The translations under genes and the position numbers were made by a program. 64,000 bases of DNA from Aquimarina rhabdastrellae. Its GTDB lineage: Bacteria; Bacteroidota; Bacteroidia; Flavobacteriales; Flavobacteriaceae. The stretch is taken from the NCBI GenBank assembly GCA_947387485.1, contig CANDNT010000014.1, forward strand, positions 27,096 to 91,095, in the 5' to 3' direction. Of this stretch, positions 16,266 through 24,597 are shown piece by piece (positions within the stretch are counted from its first letter, which is position 1; the number at the start of each line of letters is the position of its first letter). The notes under the pieces were generated by a model. That model was not told the origin of the DNA. It did not search any database and worked only from the letters and a program-made list of their open reading frames with translations.

Positions 16266-17231
16266 TTATTTTATTATTCCGAATCGTTGATTTTTGTAAT
16301 CAATAACAATAGTGTTCTTATTCTCAATAAATATTCTGTTTCCTATAATCGCTAAAATATTATTATCATAAAGATATTTAGAAGTATTATTGTCTTTAAA
16401 AAAATAGCCTTCCATATTTTTAAATTCTTTTCCTGCTATAGTAACCGTTTTATTAAGCGTTGTTTTATAGAAATAATCTTTTTTACCCCAAGAAGAAACT
16501 TCAACAGAGTCTAATTTTATTTCGGTATTACCTAAAATTTCATTGAACTTACTTTCTCCTGTAATAATAGTCCATGAACTTGAACCTGTGTCAAATAAAA
16601 CATTGTGGTTTGTATCGTCTATTTTTATTTTAAACACTGTTTGCTCTATATTGGTCTTCTCAAAATTTGTAAAGCTAATTTTCTTTAATAATCTCACTGA
16701 TAAAGAATCTGTAATACCTATTTTTTTACTGTCATAATCGATAATAACATATTTGTTTTCAAAAACATCTAACCCAATTGTCCCGATATGTGGAACATCA
16801 GACTTTTTTGTTGAACCATAATTTTTTAATAAGCTCGGAGCAAGATTTTGAAATCTATACGTATTTGAAGAAATATCTAAATCTTTTATCTTATAAGATT
16901 CTATTCCAGCAAATTTCTCTTTATCAGACCAATTCACTTTAAAGGGATATTGTAAAGAATCTTTTATTATGTTTTTTAGCGGATTTTCATAAATGACACT
17001 ATTTGTTGCACCTAAATCAAATTGCATTCCCAATTTTTGATCTATCCCTTTTATGGTTGTTAGGATTTCTATAGAACCATATTTTAAAGTATCTTTCCCT
17101 ACGTATGATTCCTTCCATTCAAACGGAATCCAATTTATATTCTTGAATAAGTTTGCTTCTGTTTTTGATTTACCACAGCTTATTAGTATCAATACAATAA
17201 ATAAGTTTAAGTACTTTTTCTTGAGTATCAT
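16266..17231 (-). CDS. Pepsin/retropepsin-like lipoprotein with two lobes
   Basis: 321 residues with a lipoprotein signal (lipid cysteine C19 in LISCGKS). Two halves each resemble a retropepsin lobe. The first has FDLGATNS at 71-78, the second LFDTGSSS at 212-219. Each lobe ends in the family's closing hairpin (IGTIGLDVFENKYVIIDYDS near 149-168 and IIGNRIFIENKNTIVIDY near 297-314). Lobe 2 has the canonical DTG; lobe 1 keeps the aspartate (D72) but has L for T. It could be an active periplasmic aspartic protease or a binding relative. It is the first of several minus-strand genes unrelated to the neighbouring duplicates. Confidence 0.65.
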   Translation of the reverse strand: MILKKKYLNLFIVLILISCGKSKTEANLFKNINWIPFEWKESYVGKDTLKYGSIEILTTIKGIDQKLGMQFDLGATNSVIYENPLKNIIKDSLQYPFKVNWSDKEKFAGIESYKIKDLDISSNTYRFQNLAPSLLKNYGSTKKSDVPHIGTIGLDVFENKYVIIDYDSKKIGITDSLSVRLLKKISFTNFEKTNIEQTVFKIKIDDTNHNVLFDTGSSSWTIITGESKFNEILGNTEIKLDSVEVSSWGKKDYFYKTTLNKTVTIAGKEFKNMEGYFFKDNNTSKYLYDNNILAIIGNRIFIENKNTIVIDYKNQRFGIIK

Positions 17232-17380
17232 TCTTTAGATTTAATAGTTACCATTATTTTTTATACTCTGGTTTCTACTAAAGGTTACATGTATTTTTAA
17301 ATTTTTCTTTAATAATCCATCTTATCTTGAATTTTAAAAATACTTTAAACTGAAAAATGATGACAAACAATTATTTATAG

Positions 17381-18097
17381 TTATCTGCTAGGTAGTGTTT
17401 TTAATTCGTTATTTATTATATCATATAATTCGTTTTCCCAATCGATTTTCTCAATTTTTGGGTAGTTAGAATTGACTCTAAAATCTCTCGGACTGATAAT
17501 TACTTTAATAGTATTATTCATTGCTTTTTGTGTTAATAAAAACACTTCTTCTATAGCCTCGTCTCCAATCGGAATACAGCCAATTGTTGCAGATTTTCCG
17601 TGTATAAAAATATCTCCACCCATTTCTGATACATTCGTAAACTCAGTTTTTGATTTGTCAAACTCATTTGGGTAACTTACTTTTATGGATAGGTAGTATG
17701 AACTGTTTGGGTTTAAATACTCTACTTTATAAATTCCCTCAGGAATCTGTTTATCTCCTTCTTTGAGTTTTGGCCCTAATTCACCACTAAAAGCTGTAAA
17801 TGGATATTCTTTTATTAGTTTAATTCCGTTATAATCTTTTGAAAAAACTTGCAGTATTCTTTCTTCTTTAAAGGCTGCAAGAATTATCTCTTTTGGATAA
17901 TCCATTTTATAACCTGCTTGCTCCAAATCTTTTTCAAGTCGATTCCAAACGTTTTCTTGAATATTATCTATTCTTGATTCAACAGTTTCCTTTCCTCTTA
18001 TTTTATTTACCATTGGCATATAAATCGATCTTCCTAATTTTAGAAAAACCATTATAATAATTATTAAACCTAATATAAAAATCAGTTTTCTGGTCAT
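17381..18097 (-). CDS. L,D-transpeptidase, YafK-like
   Basis: 238 residues: an N-terminal membrane anchor (~4-20), a linker, and a YkuD-type catalytic domain from about 75 with the signature H166-G-K-S-A-T-I-G-C174-I-P, the catalytic histidine and cysteine of L,D-transpeptidases. The strand before it (GGDIFIHG) fits COG3034 (YafK/ErfK). These enzymes make or cut links to meso-diaminopimelate in peptidoglycan, in the periplasm. The neighbours are unrelated in function, so the role cannot be refined. Start ATG 18097 places the anchor properly. Confidence 0.85.
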   Translation of the reverse strand: MTRKLIFILGLIIIIMVFLKLGRSIYMPMVNKIRGKETVESRIDNIQENVWNRLEKDLEQAGYKMDYPKEIILAAFKEERILQVFSKDYNGIKLIKEYPFTAFSGELGPKLKEGDKQIPEGIYKVEYLNPNSSYYLSIKVSYPNEFDKSKTEFTNVSEMGGDIFIHGKSATIGCIPIGDEAIEEVFLLTQKAMNNTIKVIISPRDFRVNSNYPKIEKIDWENELYDIINNELKTLPSR

Positions 18098-18176
18098 TTT
18101 TTAAAAGCTACTTAGTGTTGTGCGTATGAGTCGTTAATTATAAAAAAATAGTAGATCATTTCAGTTTAAGTCCAAA

Positions 18177-18641
18177 CTATATATTGTTTTTTCCTTTATT
18201 AATCAAATATATAATTCTACCGTAATACATTAAGAATGGAATTCCACTTCCTAATGTTATTACAAATAGAAAATTGTCATAATCCCCAGTTTTATAACAA
18301 ACAGAGAGAAACGAAATCAACATTAAAGCCAGTCCAATTTTAATCCAGATTTTAGAATTAAATATTTTTTTGAAAAATAGAGAAGATAATAATATTAGTT
18401 TCCCAATTAGCGAAATAAAAATAGCTACTTCAAGCTTATTTTCATGAAAACTAATCTTTTGAATATCTATACTGTTTTCAATAATTTCAGGAATAAGGAA
18501 TATTTCAAACAGAATCATTATTCCTCCACCGTGTCCTTCTGGAACTAAAACAATAATTATTGAGTTCAGAATTATGGTTATTATTAATGCTTTTCTCATC
18601 AATTTATGTACGTATAACGGTTCCTGATAGCAGTAATTCAC
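18177..18641 (-). CDS. Integral membrane protein of unknown function
   Basis: Up to 154 residues; a second in-frame Met at residue 15 (MRKALIITIILNS, start about 18599) is a likelier start because it begins the first membrane helix. Four hydrophobic segments can be counted (ALIITIILNSIIIVLV, VAIFISLIGKLILLSSLFF, IGLALMLISFLSV, NFLFVITLGSGIPFLMYYG). The family is not recognised. It stands alone between an L,D-transpeptidase and a HEPN candidate on the same strand. Confidence 0.55.
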   Translation of the reverse strand: MNYCYQEPLYVHKLMRKALIITIILNSIIIVLVPEGHGGGIMILFEIFLIPEIIENSIDIQKISFHENKLEVAIFISLIGKLILLSSLFFKKIFNSKIWIKIGLALMLISFLSVCYKTGDYDNFLFVITLGSGIPFLMYYGRIIYLINKGKNNI

Positions 18642-18767
18642 AGGTAAATCTTAGTGATTATTTTTAAACTAAATACTAATCTTTCTAATTCCTAGTAAAT
18701 TTTAATCTGTGTTTATCCCCGTTGAAAAATAATCAAATCCACTTTAATTATTAATATATTTTGTCTG

Positions 18768-19619
18768 TTAAGTTTTTTGATTCAACATGAATTCGATAAA
18801 CTCTTCCATACAGTAATTTGTAATCGAATATAGATTCCATTTGAATTCATTTTTTTCAAATAATTCTATCAGTAAAATATATCCGAGTAATTCTGAATAA
18901 TAAAAAAAACTTTTCGTTATTTCTCTAATATATCTATTCATATTGAAATTAACTTCTTTAGAGTTTAATATATTCGGTAATATATTATCATTACTATATA
19001 AACCTGTTTTAGGTATTCTAATATAGACTTCTTCCTCTTTCCTTGTAAGAATTATTTCTTTTCCTTTATGAATAATAGAATCTCTTATTGTCTTAATTTC
19101 ATCTAAATAAGGTTCTATATCTAAAAGGAAGTCCTGAATTCTTTTAGGCAATTTTTCCTTATTGTTTACTTTTTTCGAAAAATTGATTAACTTATTTAAT
19201 GAATCTTTTTCTGGATATGATTTCAATTGTTTATCATTTAATGCAATTTTCACAAAATGAAAAAGGAAGTCATAAAGACTTCTAATATTAGTAAAATAAT
19301 TTTCAAGTAATAAACAAATATATAAATCTGCTTTATGTTCTTTTATCCTTACATTTTCCAATGTTTCTTTTAGTAAACAATAATTAATTGAAAGATTATG
19401 TAAATCGTTGGTAAAGCCATAAATCCCTCCTTTAATTTTTCCAAACTTTCTAATTTTCCAATCCTCAATATCTATATTTAGTTTATCTTGTGATGTGAAG
19501 TTATTTGATTTCCAACTATTAATTACGGAAAGTAATATTGACGAATATGTATCTTTTCCTACAAACCATTTTTCACCACAATTTAAAATAGTACCTTTTA
19601 TTATTAATCTTTCTTTCAA
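18768..19619 (-). CDS. Helical protein, HEPN-domain candidate
   Basis: 283 residues. From about 75 onward it is almost wholly helical. Residues 174-190 read EIKTIRDSIIHKGKEII, containing R179-x4-H184, the RX4-6H motif that marks HEPN RNases and their relatives (as in Cthe_2314-type HEPN). The N-terminal ~70 residues are different, with possible strands. No signal peptide. HEPN proteins act as toxin or defence RNases or as inactive scaffolds. No partner antitoxin (MNT) is next to it; the gene downstream is an L,D-transpeptidase region and the one upstream a small zinc-ribbon protein. Function remains open. Confidence 0.5.
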   Translation of the reverse strand: MKERLIIKGTILNCGEKWFVGKDTYSSILLSVINSWKSNNFTSQDKLNIDIEDWKIRKFGKIKGGIYGFTNDLHNLSINYCLLKETLENVRIKEHKADLYICLLLENYFTNIRSLYDFLFHFVKIALNDKQLKSYPEKDSLNKLINFSKKVNNKEKLPKRIQDFLLDIEPYLDEIKTIRDSIIHKGKEIILTRKEEEVYIRIPKTGLYSNDNILPNILNSKEVNFNMNRYIREITKSFFYYSELLGYILLIELFEKNEFKWNLYSITNYCMEEFIEFMLNQKT

Positions 19620-19775
19620 GTTATATTTTATATTTCAGGAAACGATCACGTATTATCCTTAAATTAAACATTAAATCACTAATAATCTTCAATTAAATAT
19701 TTGCATTAGTAATTTCGATTAGATTCATCTGTAGTGAGTTTATTATAATTACTATCTATATTATCAATTTTGTTT

Positions 19776-20192
19776 TTATATAAATGCAGCTCCAGTCAAC
19801 CACTCTAATTTATTTGTATAATCAACTATTTTTGATGGACATTTTTCACAAATCGCAATCATTCCCACTTCTTTTATACGAGAATCAAATGTATTTAATT
19901 TGGAATTACAAACTGCGCAACGGCCTACTTCTGTTAGGTTGTTTATTCCGCTCAATATTCTAATTTCAGATATAATTTTATCTGTAATTTCATTTATGGA
20001 AATACTATTTTCTTTAAAATGCTTTTCTGAAAATACTTTTAGCTTCACACATTCTAATTCCATTCTTTCAAATGTCTTTTTTCTATTTTCAAAATCTTGC
20101 TTTATATATATTCGACACAATTCTTTGATTCGGTTTATATAGCCTAAAGATTCAAAAACAAAATCAGAATTCGGGTGATTTATATCAATCAT
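19776..20192 (-). CDS. Small protein with C-terminal zinc ribbon
   Basis: 138 residues. The first ~85 are helical and charged. C92-A-V-C95 and C115-E-K-C118 form a CxxC...CxxC zinc ribbon. I do not recognise the family. It follows the VOC gene by 23 bp on the same strand and may be co-transcribed with it. A nucleic-acid or protein-binding adaptor role would be usual for such ribbons, but nothing here proves it. Confidence 0.6.
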   Translation of the reverse strand: MIDINHPNSDFVFESLGYINRIKELCRIYIKQDFENRKKTFERMELECVKLKVFSEKHFKENSISINEITDKIISEIRILSGINNLTEVGRCAVCNSKLNTFDSRIKEVGMIAICEKCPSKIVDYTNKLEWLTGAAFI

Positions 20193-20215
20193 TTTAAATT
20201 ATCAAATGGATCTTA

Positions 20216-21061
20216 TTATTTTTCTGCTTCTACTACGATTGTATAATTATCTATTGTATCAAAAGTAATGTTATCTTTTCCTTGTTGGAAAACTATATTA
20301 TGAAGCTTTAATCGTTCTCTTAGCTCATCTAAATTCCCTGAAAAATTGATCGTTTGCAATCCAGTTTGTTCCGTATTCTCTAAATTAAAATTACTATCGT
20401 ATTCACTATTCCAGAAATGTTGAATCTCAATAAATAAATGACTTTGTTGATACATCCATTCTCTGTTTTCTATTGCATCTATATCAGGATGGGGGGCTTG
20501 TAGATTTTTATCTCCTAAAAAGTACAATGTAAAGCCTTTACCTCTGTTTACATACATACGTACAAAGAGTTTCATATCCAAAACTTCTTCGTAAAGTTTA
20601 ATGATTTTAATTGGATCTTTTGTTCTAATTGTTATAAGCCCTAATGCTATTGGTTCATTAGTATTTAATGTATCATGCTGCTTAAATGTTTTTTGAATAT
20701 ATTCTATCTTATGATTTTCTGTATCAGCAGTATGGGCTAAATAACCAATATCTCCAAACTGAAACGGCTCTCCTATTTTAAAATCATGCGTTGATATATT
20801 ATGACATGCATCTTGAATATCATCTACAAACAAACTGTATTTCCAATAATTATCAGTAGCTTTTTCCTGATATAGTGTAGGTTGAAGTAAAGGATTGTAT
20901 TTTAACCTGATATAATAATTGGGATTGTTAAATCTTAAATCGTAGTAGATTATCCCACCTTCAGAAAATTCATTTACTAAAGAAAATCCTAATACCTTTG
21001 TATAAAAATCAAGTGTTTTTTCTGGATTATAAATTTGTAATGAGAAGCTACGTAGTTTCAT
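20216..21061 (-). CDS. VOC-superfamily protein with two glyoxalase-like domains
   Basis: 281 residues. Two vicinal-oxygen-chelate units: residues ~1-125 (MKLRSFSLQIYNPEKTLDFY, KVLGFSL, GYLAHTADTENHKIEYIQ) and ~137-281 (ALGLITIRTKDPIKIIKLYE, EVLDMKLF, HLFIEIQHF). Members are metal-dependent lyases, dioxygenases or antibiotic-binding proteins. H4 and E-type ligands are only partly visible, so the activity cannot be assigned. A -7 box TATATTTG lies at 21130-21137, about 70 bp upstream. No AraC operator is present. Confidence 0.78.
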   Translation of the reverse strand: MKLRSFSLQIYNPEKTLDFYTKVLGFSLVNEFSEGGIIYYDLRFNNPNYYIRLKYNPLLQPTLYQEKATDNYWKYSLFVDDIQDACHNISTHDFKIGEPFQFGDIGYLAHTADTENHKIEYIQKTFKQHDTLNTNEPIALGLITIRTKDPIKIIKLYEEVLDMKLFVRMYVNRGKGFTLYFLGDKNLQAPHPDIDAIENREWMYQQSHLFIEIQHFWNSEYDSNFNLENTEQTGLQTINFSGNLDELRERLKLHNIVFQQGKDNITFDTIDNYTIVVEAEK

Positions 21062-21129
21062 TTTTAATATATCTAAAATTATTTAGTTATTTTATTAAAC
21101 AGTATTCATAAAGAACTAATACGTTTACT

Positions 21130-21137
21130 CAAATATA
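21130..21137 (-). promoter_or_regulatory. Putative -7 box of the VOC gene
   Basis: The minus strand reads TATATTTG, fitting TAnnTTTG. It lies in the 305-bp space 21062-21366, which otherwise holds only a terminator (21321-21340) and no supported gene. Confidence 0.4.
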
Positions 21138-21320
21138 AAAAAACTCCGCAGTAAATCTCTCTCTATAAACCTGTATGAATAAACACAGTCATAATCTTAT
21201 TTGTATATAAAAAGTGAGCTTATTCATTATTGTTTTTTTAAACGCTATGAATCTAGTTTATCTGCAAAAGAATAATCTTTCTTTTGCTAAATTTTCTTTA
21301 TGAGATTTCTTTAAACTAAA

Positions 21321-21340
21321 AATCCACTTGACAGTGGATT
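21321..21340 (-). terminator. Terminator of the MFS-MBL unit
   Basis: Stem AATCCACT/AGTGGATT with a four-base loop followed on the minus strand by TTTTTAGTTT, 27 bp after the stop of the 68-residue gene. Confidence 0.7.
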
Positions 21341-21366
21341 CTTTATGTAACAGATTCAGGGTACTA

Positions 21367-21573
21367 TTAATGTAACTCTTCAATAAAATTATTATTCTTT
21401 ATTACTGTGTTTATAATTTTGGCAGAAATATTACTCGTACTTTCTATTCTTAATATATTATCACAGTCTTCAAAGTCAAAATTAATTCTTTCTATTTCTT
21501 TAAAATCTGATAAAACTCTTCTTATCTGTTTTTCTTGTTTTTCTTCAATATTCGTTTTAAATACTAAAACCAT
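21367..21573 (-). CDS. Small ferredoxin-fold (HMA-like) protein without CxxC
   Basis: 68 residues with the beta-alpha-beta pattern of small heavy-metal-associated-like domains (MVLVFKTNIEEKQEKQI, INFDFEDCDNILRIES, ISAKIINTVIKNNNFIEEL) but without the metal-binding CxxC. Similar short proteins are frequent in Flavobacteriaceae, where their role is unknown. It follows the MBL gene by 24 bp on the same strand and is the last gene before the hairpin at 21321-21340. Confidence 0.6.
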   Translation of the reverse strand: MVLVFKTNIEEKQEKQIRRVLSDFKEIERINFDFEDCDNILRIESTSNISAKIINTVIKNNNFIEELH

Positions 21574-21597
21574 TTTATAATTTTTAAAAAATATACA

Positions 21598-22233
21598 TTA
21601 AGATATTCGTCTTAATGTGTTATCTATTATTTGTTGCCAATCATTTTGGGTAACTTCAATTGCTTTATTACCAAAAGGACCAACACCTACACTAGGCATA
21701 ACAACATCTACTTCTAGTTTTCTTAGTTCTAGAAGACTCTCTTTTAATGTTAAATAATCACCTCCATCATTACTCATTACTAGAATGTTCCAATCACCAT
21801 TATCTAAATAAATAGTATCACCAACAAACAAATATTTTTTACCATAAGGAGACTTATAATACAAGCAAATGTTATTATCAGTATGGCCAGGAGTGTATAT
21901 TATTTTTATACCAGATGAAAATTGCGTAGTTTTTTCTAAAGTAATTAAATCCTTTATTGGACGGTTTAAATATTTTACGGATTTTTCATGAGTATATAAC
22001 GTTGCCTGAAAATCATTCAAATTTTCAAACATTGCTGGAGTAAATTCATGGTGATGGCTTATAAATTGATAGTCAATCTTGCCTAATTCTTTTATTTGAT
22101 CTACTTCATTTTTATCATCAGAATAATAAATCACCACATTAGCTTCAGGCGTTTGAAGTACATACGTTTTCATACTCATTCCAAAATGAGTTCCTTTTTC
22201 TGACTGCCATAAGTCTGGATATACTTGTTTCAT
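21598..22233 (-). CDS. Metallo-beta-lactamase-fold protein (copy A)
   Basis: 211 residues with the MBL fold: SHHHEF (H60-H62) where HxHxDH is expected, PGHTDNN with H117, and LFVGDTIY with D139. The first motif is unorthodox (no Asp-His pair) and the last histidine of the family is missing (SVGVGPFG), so metal binding, if any, differs from glyoxalase II. A paralogue with even more loss is at 35566-36195; both open MKQ(V/I)YPDLWQS. It starts 13 bp after the exporter gene, so they are co-transcribed. A role linked to export or detoxification is inferred from this repeated pairing. Confidence 0.75.
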   Translation of the reverse strand: MKQVYPDLWQSEKGTHFGMSMKTYVLQTPEANVVIYYSDDKNEVDQIKELGKIDYQFISHHHEFTPAMFENLNDFQATLYTHEKSVKYLNRPIKDLITLEKTTQFSSGIKIIYTPGHTDNNICLYYKSPYGKKYLFVGDTIYLDNGDWNILVMSNDGGDYLTLKESLLELRKLEVDVVMPSVGVGPFGNKAIEVTQNDWQQIIDNTLRRIS

Positions 22234-22246
22234 AATTGAGTCTTCT

Positions 22247-23482
22247 TTAATTTTGTAAAGTTTCCTTACTAATTTGAGGTTGTTTTCTTGAAGTTTTTTC
22301 TACAAAAACAAAAGTTAACAATGATAGAATACCACATACTGCAAAGCCTACAAATAACGGAAGCGATGTTGTTTTTATATAACTACCTACAAACACCCCA
22401 ATAGGAACTGCTATAAGTGTAGAAAGAAAACCTGTAATAGCTGCTCCAATACCCGCAATATGACCAATAGATTCCATTGAAATTGCTCTAACATTACCAA
22501 ATAACAACCCCATTGCTAAAAATTGAAACGCGATAAAAAACAATAAAATATATAATGATGGATTATTAGAATTCAGAAATAACAAAACATAACTTCCTGA
22601 AATAACACAAAATAAGGTTAAGCCTATAAAAGTTAATTTTCTCATACCAAAACGCATCACTAGCATACCATTTAAAAAAGTAGCTACTCCTATAGTTAGT
22701 GCAATACCAGCAAAAATGTAAGGAAATTCTTTTTGTAAACCATACTGGTTTACAAAAATATGTTGTGCTGCACCTAAATAAACCATAAATGCACCACTAA
22801 GATACCCTGTTATTATGGTATATGCTATTGCGCTTTTCTGTTTAAAAAACTCTGTAAGTCCATATTTATATGATTTTAGATTAAACGAACTTCTATATTC
22901 TTCTTTTAATGTTTCTGGTTGACGCCTCCAGAGCCAAAATGAAATGATAACTCCAAATATTAATTGAAAATAAAATATAGATTTCCAATCAAATACATTT
23001 AATATTACTTGTCCAAGAGCTGGTGCTATTACAGGCACCAAAATAAAAATCACCATAACAAAGGACATAATTTTAGCTAAAGCATCTCCTTTATAAGAAT
23101 CTCGTACTATAGAAACACTAATCGAATATGGTGCAGCCAAGCCTATTCCTTGCAATACTCTACCAAGTATCATCATTTCAAGAGAGCTAGACATAACACA
23201 AATGATACTCGCAATACTATAAATCGCCAAACCTATATAAATGATCGGTTTTCGTCCAAAAGTGTCTGATAATGGTCCAAACAATAATTGTCCGATACCC
23301 AAACCAAGAAAAATCATTGAAACAAGTAGCTGTAGACTTACTGAATCTTTAACTGAAATCGCTAAACCAATATCTGAAAGTGCAGGTAAAAGTGCATCAA
23401 TAGATAATGCGACAATAGACATCAAGGATGCCATTAAAGCTACAAATTCAATATTTATTTTATTAGAATTATTCTCATTCAT
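22247..23482 (-). CDS. MFS multidrug exporter, Bcr/CflA type
   Basis: 411 residues with 12 predicted membrane segments. Motif A is seen as GPLSDTFGRKPIIYIG (about 67-83), and motif C-like residues lie in ILVPVIAPALGQVIL. The Bcr/CflA group exports bicyclomycin, chloramphenicol and other drugs by proton antiport at the inner membrane. It forms a unit with the MBL-fold gene downstream. A second copy of this pair exists at 35.6-36.3 kb, but there the exporter has been reduced to both ends. The strong hairpin at 23585-23616 separates it from the gene upstream. Confidence 0.9.
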   Translation of the reverse strand: MNENNSNKINIEFVALMASLMSIVALSIDALLPALSDIGLAISVKDSVSLQLLVSMIFLGLGIGQLLFGPLSDTFGRKPIIYIGLAIYSIASIICVMSSSLEMMILGRVLQGIGLAAPYSISVSIVRDSYKGDALAKIMSFVMVIFILVPVIAPALGQVILNVFDWKSIFYFQLIFGVIISFWLWRRQPETLKEEYRSSFNLKSYKYGLTEFFKQKSAIAYTIITGYLSGAFMVYLGAAQHIFVNQYGLQKEFPYIFAGIALTIGVATFLNGMLVMRFGMRKLTFIGLTLFCVISGSYVLLFLNSNNPSLYILLFFIAFQFLAMGLLFGNVRAISMESIGHIAGIGAAITGFLSTLIAVPIGVFVGSYIKTTSLPLFVGFAVCGILSLLTFVFVEKTSRKQPQISKETLQN

Positions 23483-23540
23483 ACTTTTTATTGCTTATTA
23501 TTTTTCATATCAAAGTTTCTTTATTCCCATTCTTGTCAGT

Positions 23541-23570
23541 ATACCTAAATCAATATCAATTTTAGGTTAT
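23541..23570. promoter_or_regulatory. Inverted repeat before the exporter
   Basis: ATACCTAAA and TTTAGGTTAT face each other across 11 bp, about 60 bp upstream of the exporter start. It could be an operator for a dimeric regulator. The AraC-type 21-bp pair and its -7 box are not present at this promoter. Confidence 0.35.
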
Positions 23571-23584
23571 CTAAAATTTTTATG

Positions 23585-23616
23585 GGGCTTTAAAATCTTA
23601 AAAGATTTTAAAGCCC
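23585..23616. terminator. Strong terminator after the DUF1330 lipoprotein
   Basis: A perfect 15-bp stem GGGCTTTAAAATCTT/AAGATTTTAAAGCCC, with T-runs on both sides, ends the minus-strand DUF481/DUF1330 unit. Confidence 0.8.
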
Positions 23617-23665
23617 TTATTTTAATTGTCAAATTGACCAGATATAAAAGTATACCTATTCTCTA

Positions 23666-24532
23666 CTATTTTTGATATCTTTCAAGATCAACTGGTAAAA
23701 TTCCTTCTGTAGCAAAAGTAAAGTTTGGCTTTATTCTATCTGTTCTCAAATGTTTAATTTTTTGATATTCTTCTGAATTCCAAAACTCTAGCAAAGCTTC
23801 CATAGTAGGAAATTTAAATACTGTAAATGCCGCATCTTTATTCCAATTCCCCTCTAAATGATGCATAATTTGTTTAGAACTACCTGCAATAATAGTTTCA
23901 CCTCCAGCAGCTTCTAATGGTGGATGAGCTGCATGATAATAATCATCCAATGCAGGATGTCCTTCAGGCATAAATGAACTAGCTATCAAATAAGCAGATC
24001 TTATATTAGTATTTGATTCTTCTTCGGATTCATTTTCTTCTTTTGAAGAGATATTATCAGTATCATCTAAATAGTTTTCCATATCTGCCATTATAAATCC
24101 TCTTGTTGCAAAAGTAAAATTAGGCGGAACTATATCGGTTCTTAAATGTTTTACTTTTTGATATTCTTCAGAATTCCAAAACCCTAATAAGGCTTCCATA
24201 GAAGGAAATTTGAATATCGTAAAAGCAGCCCCTTCATTCCATTCTCCTTCAAAATGATGTCTTACTTGTCCAGAATGTCCTGCAATTATAGTTTCTCCAC
24301 CAGCAGCTTCAAGAAGCTTATGAGCAGTATCATAATATGGTTTTAAAGAAGCATGTCCTTCTGGTATGAATGAACTAGCTACTAAATAAGCTGGTACACC
24401 TTTTTCTTCTTCTTGAATGATCTCTGTAGTCTGCGATGTTTCATTTATCATTTTATCTTCTTTTTTTTCTTGTTTTTTGCGGCACGATAGTATTGAACTA
24501 GCTACAAAAACTATTATTATTATTTTTTTCAT
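23666..24532 (-). CDS. Lipoprotein with two DUF1330-like domains
   Basis: 288 residues with a lipoprotein signal (MKKIIIIVFVASSILSC, lipid cysteine C17). Two near-identical ~105-residue units follow (about 46-150 and 178-283), each with YLVASSF.PEGH, EAAGGETIIAG, FKFP(S/T)MEALL and FWNSEEYQK. This is the DUF1330 pattern, a dimeric alpha-beta barrel fold of the EthD/ABM kind. DUF1330 proteins are usually single-domain and cytoplasmic, so a tandem, membrane-anchored version is unusual; the two units may form an internal dimer. It is co-transcribed with the barrel protein at 24598, under an AraC-type promoter. Function unknown. Confidence 0.75.
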   Translation of the reverse strand: MKKIIIIVFVASSILSCRKKQEKKEDKMINETSQTTEIIQEEEKGVPAYLVASSFIPEGHASLKPYYDTAHKLLEAAGGETIIAGHSGQVRHHFEGEWNEGAAFTIFKFPSMEALLGFWNSEEYQKVKHLRTDIVPPNFTFATRGFIMADMENYLDDTDNISSKEENESEEESNTNIRSAYLIASSFMPEGHPALDDYYHAAHPPLEAAGGETIIAGSSKQIMHHLEGNWNKDAAFTVFKFPTMEALLEFWNSEEYQKIKHLRTDRIKPNFTFATEGILPVDLERYQK

Positions 24533-24597
24533 GTTTATTCTTTTAAGTATTTATTACAAACTTTGATATTATACACAGGGTTTTATGATATATCTGA

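Noticed and set aside
23541..23600. AraC paired operator before the MFS exporter
   Set aside because: GGT at 23565 has a GG-rich partner about 21 bp away, but there is no -7 box at 31 bp, the ATG offset is missing, and the second half lies in the terminator stem.
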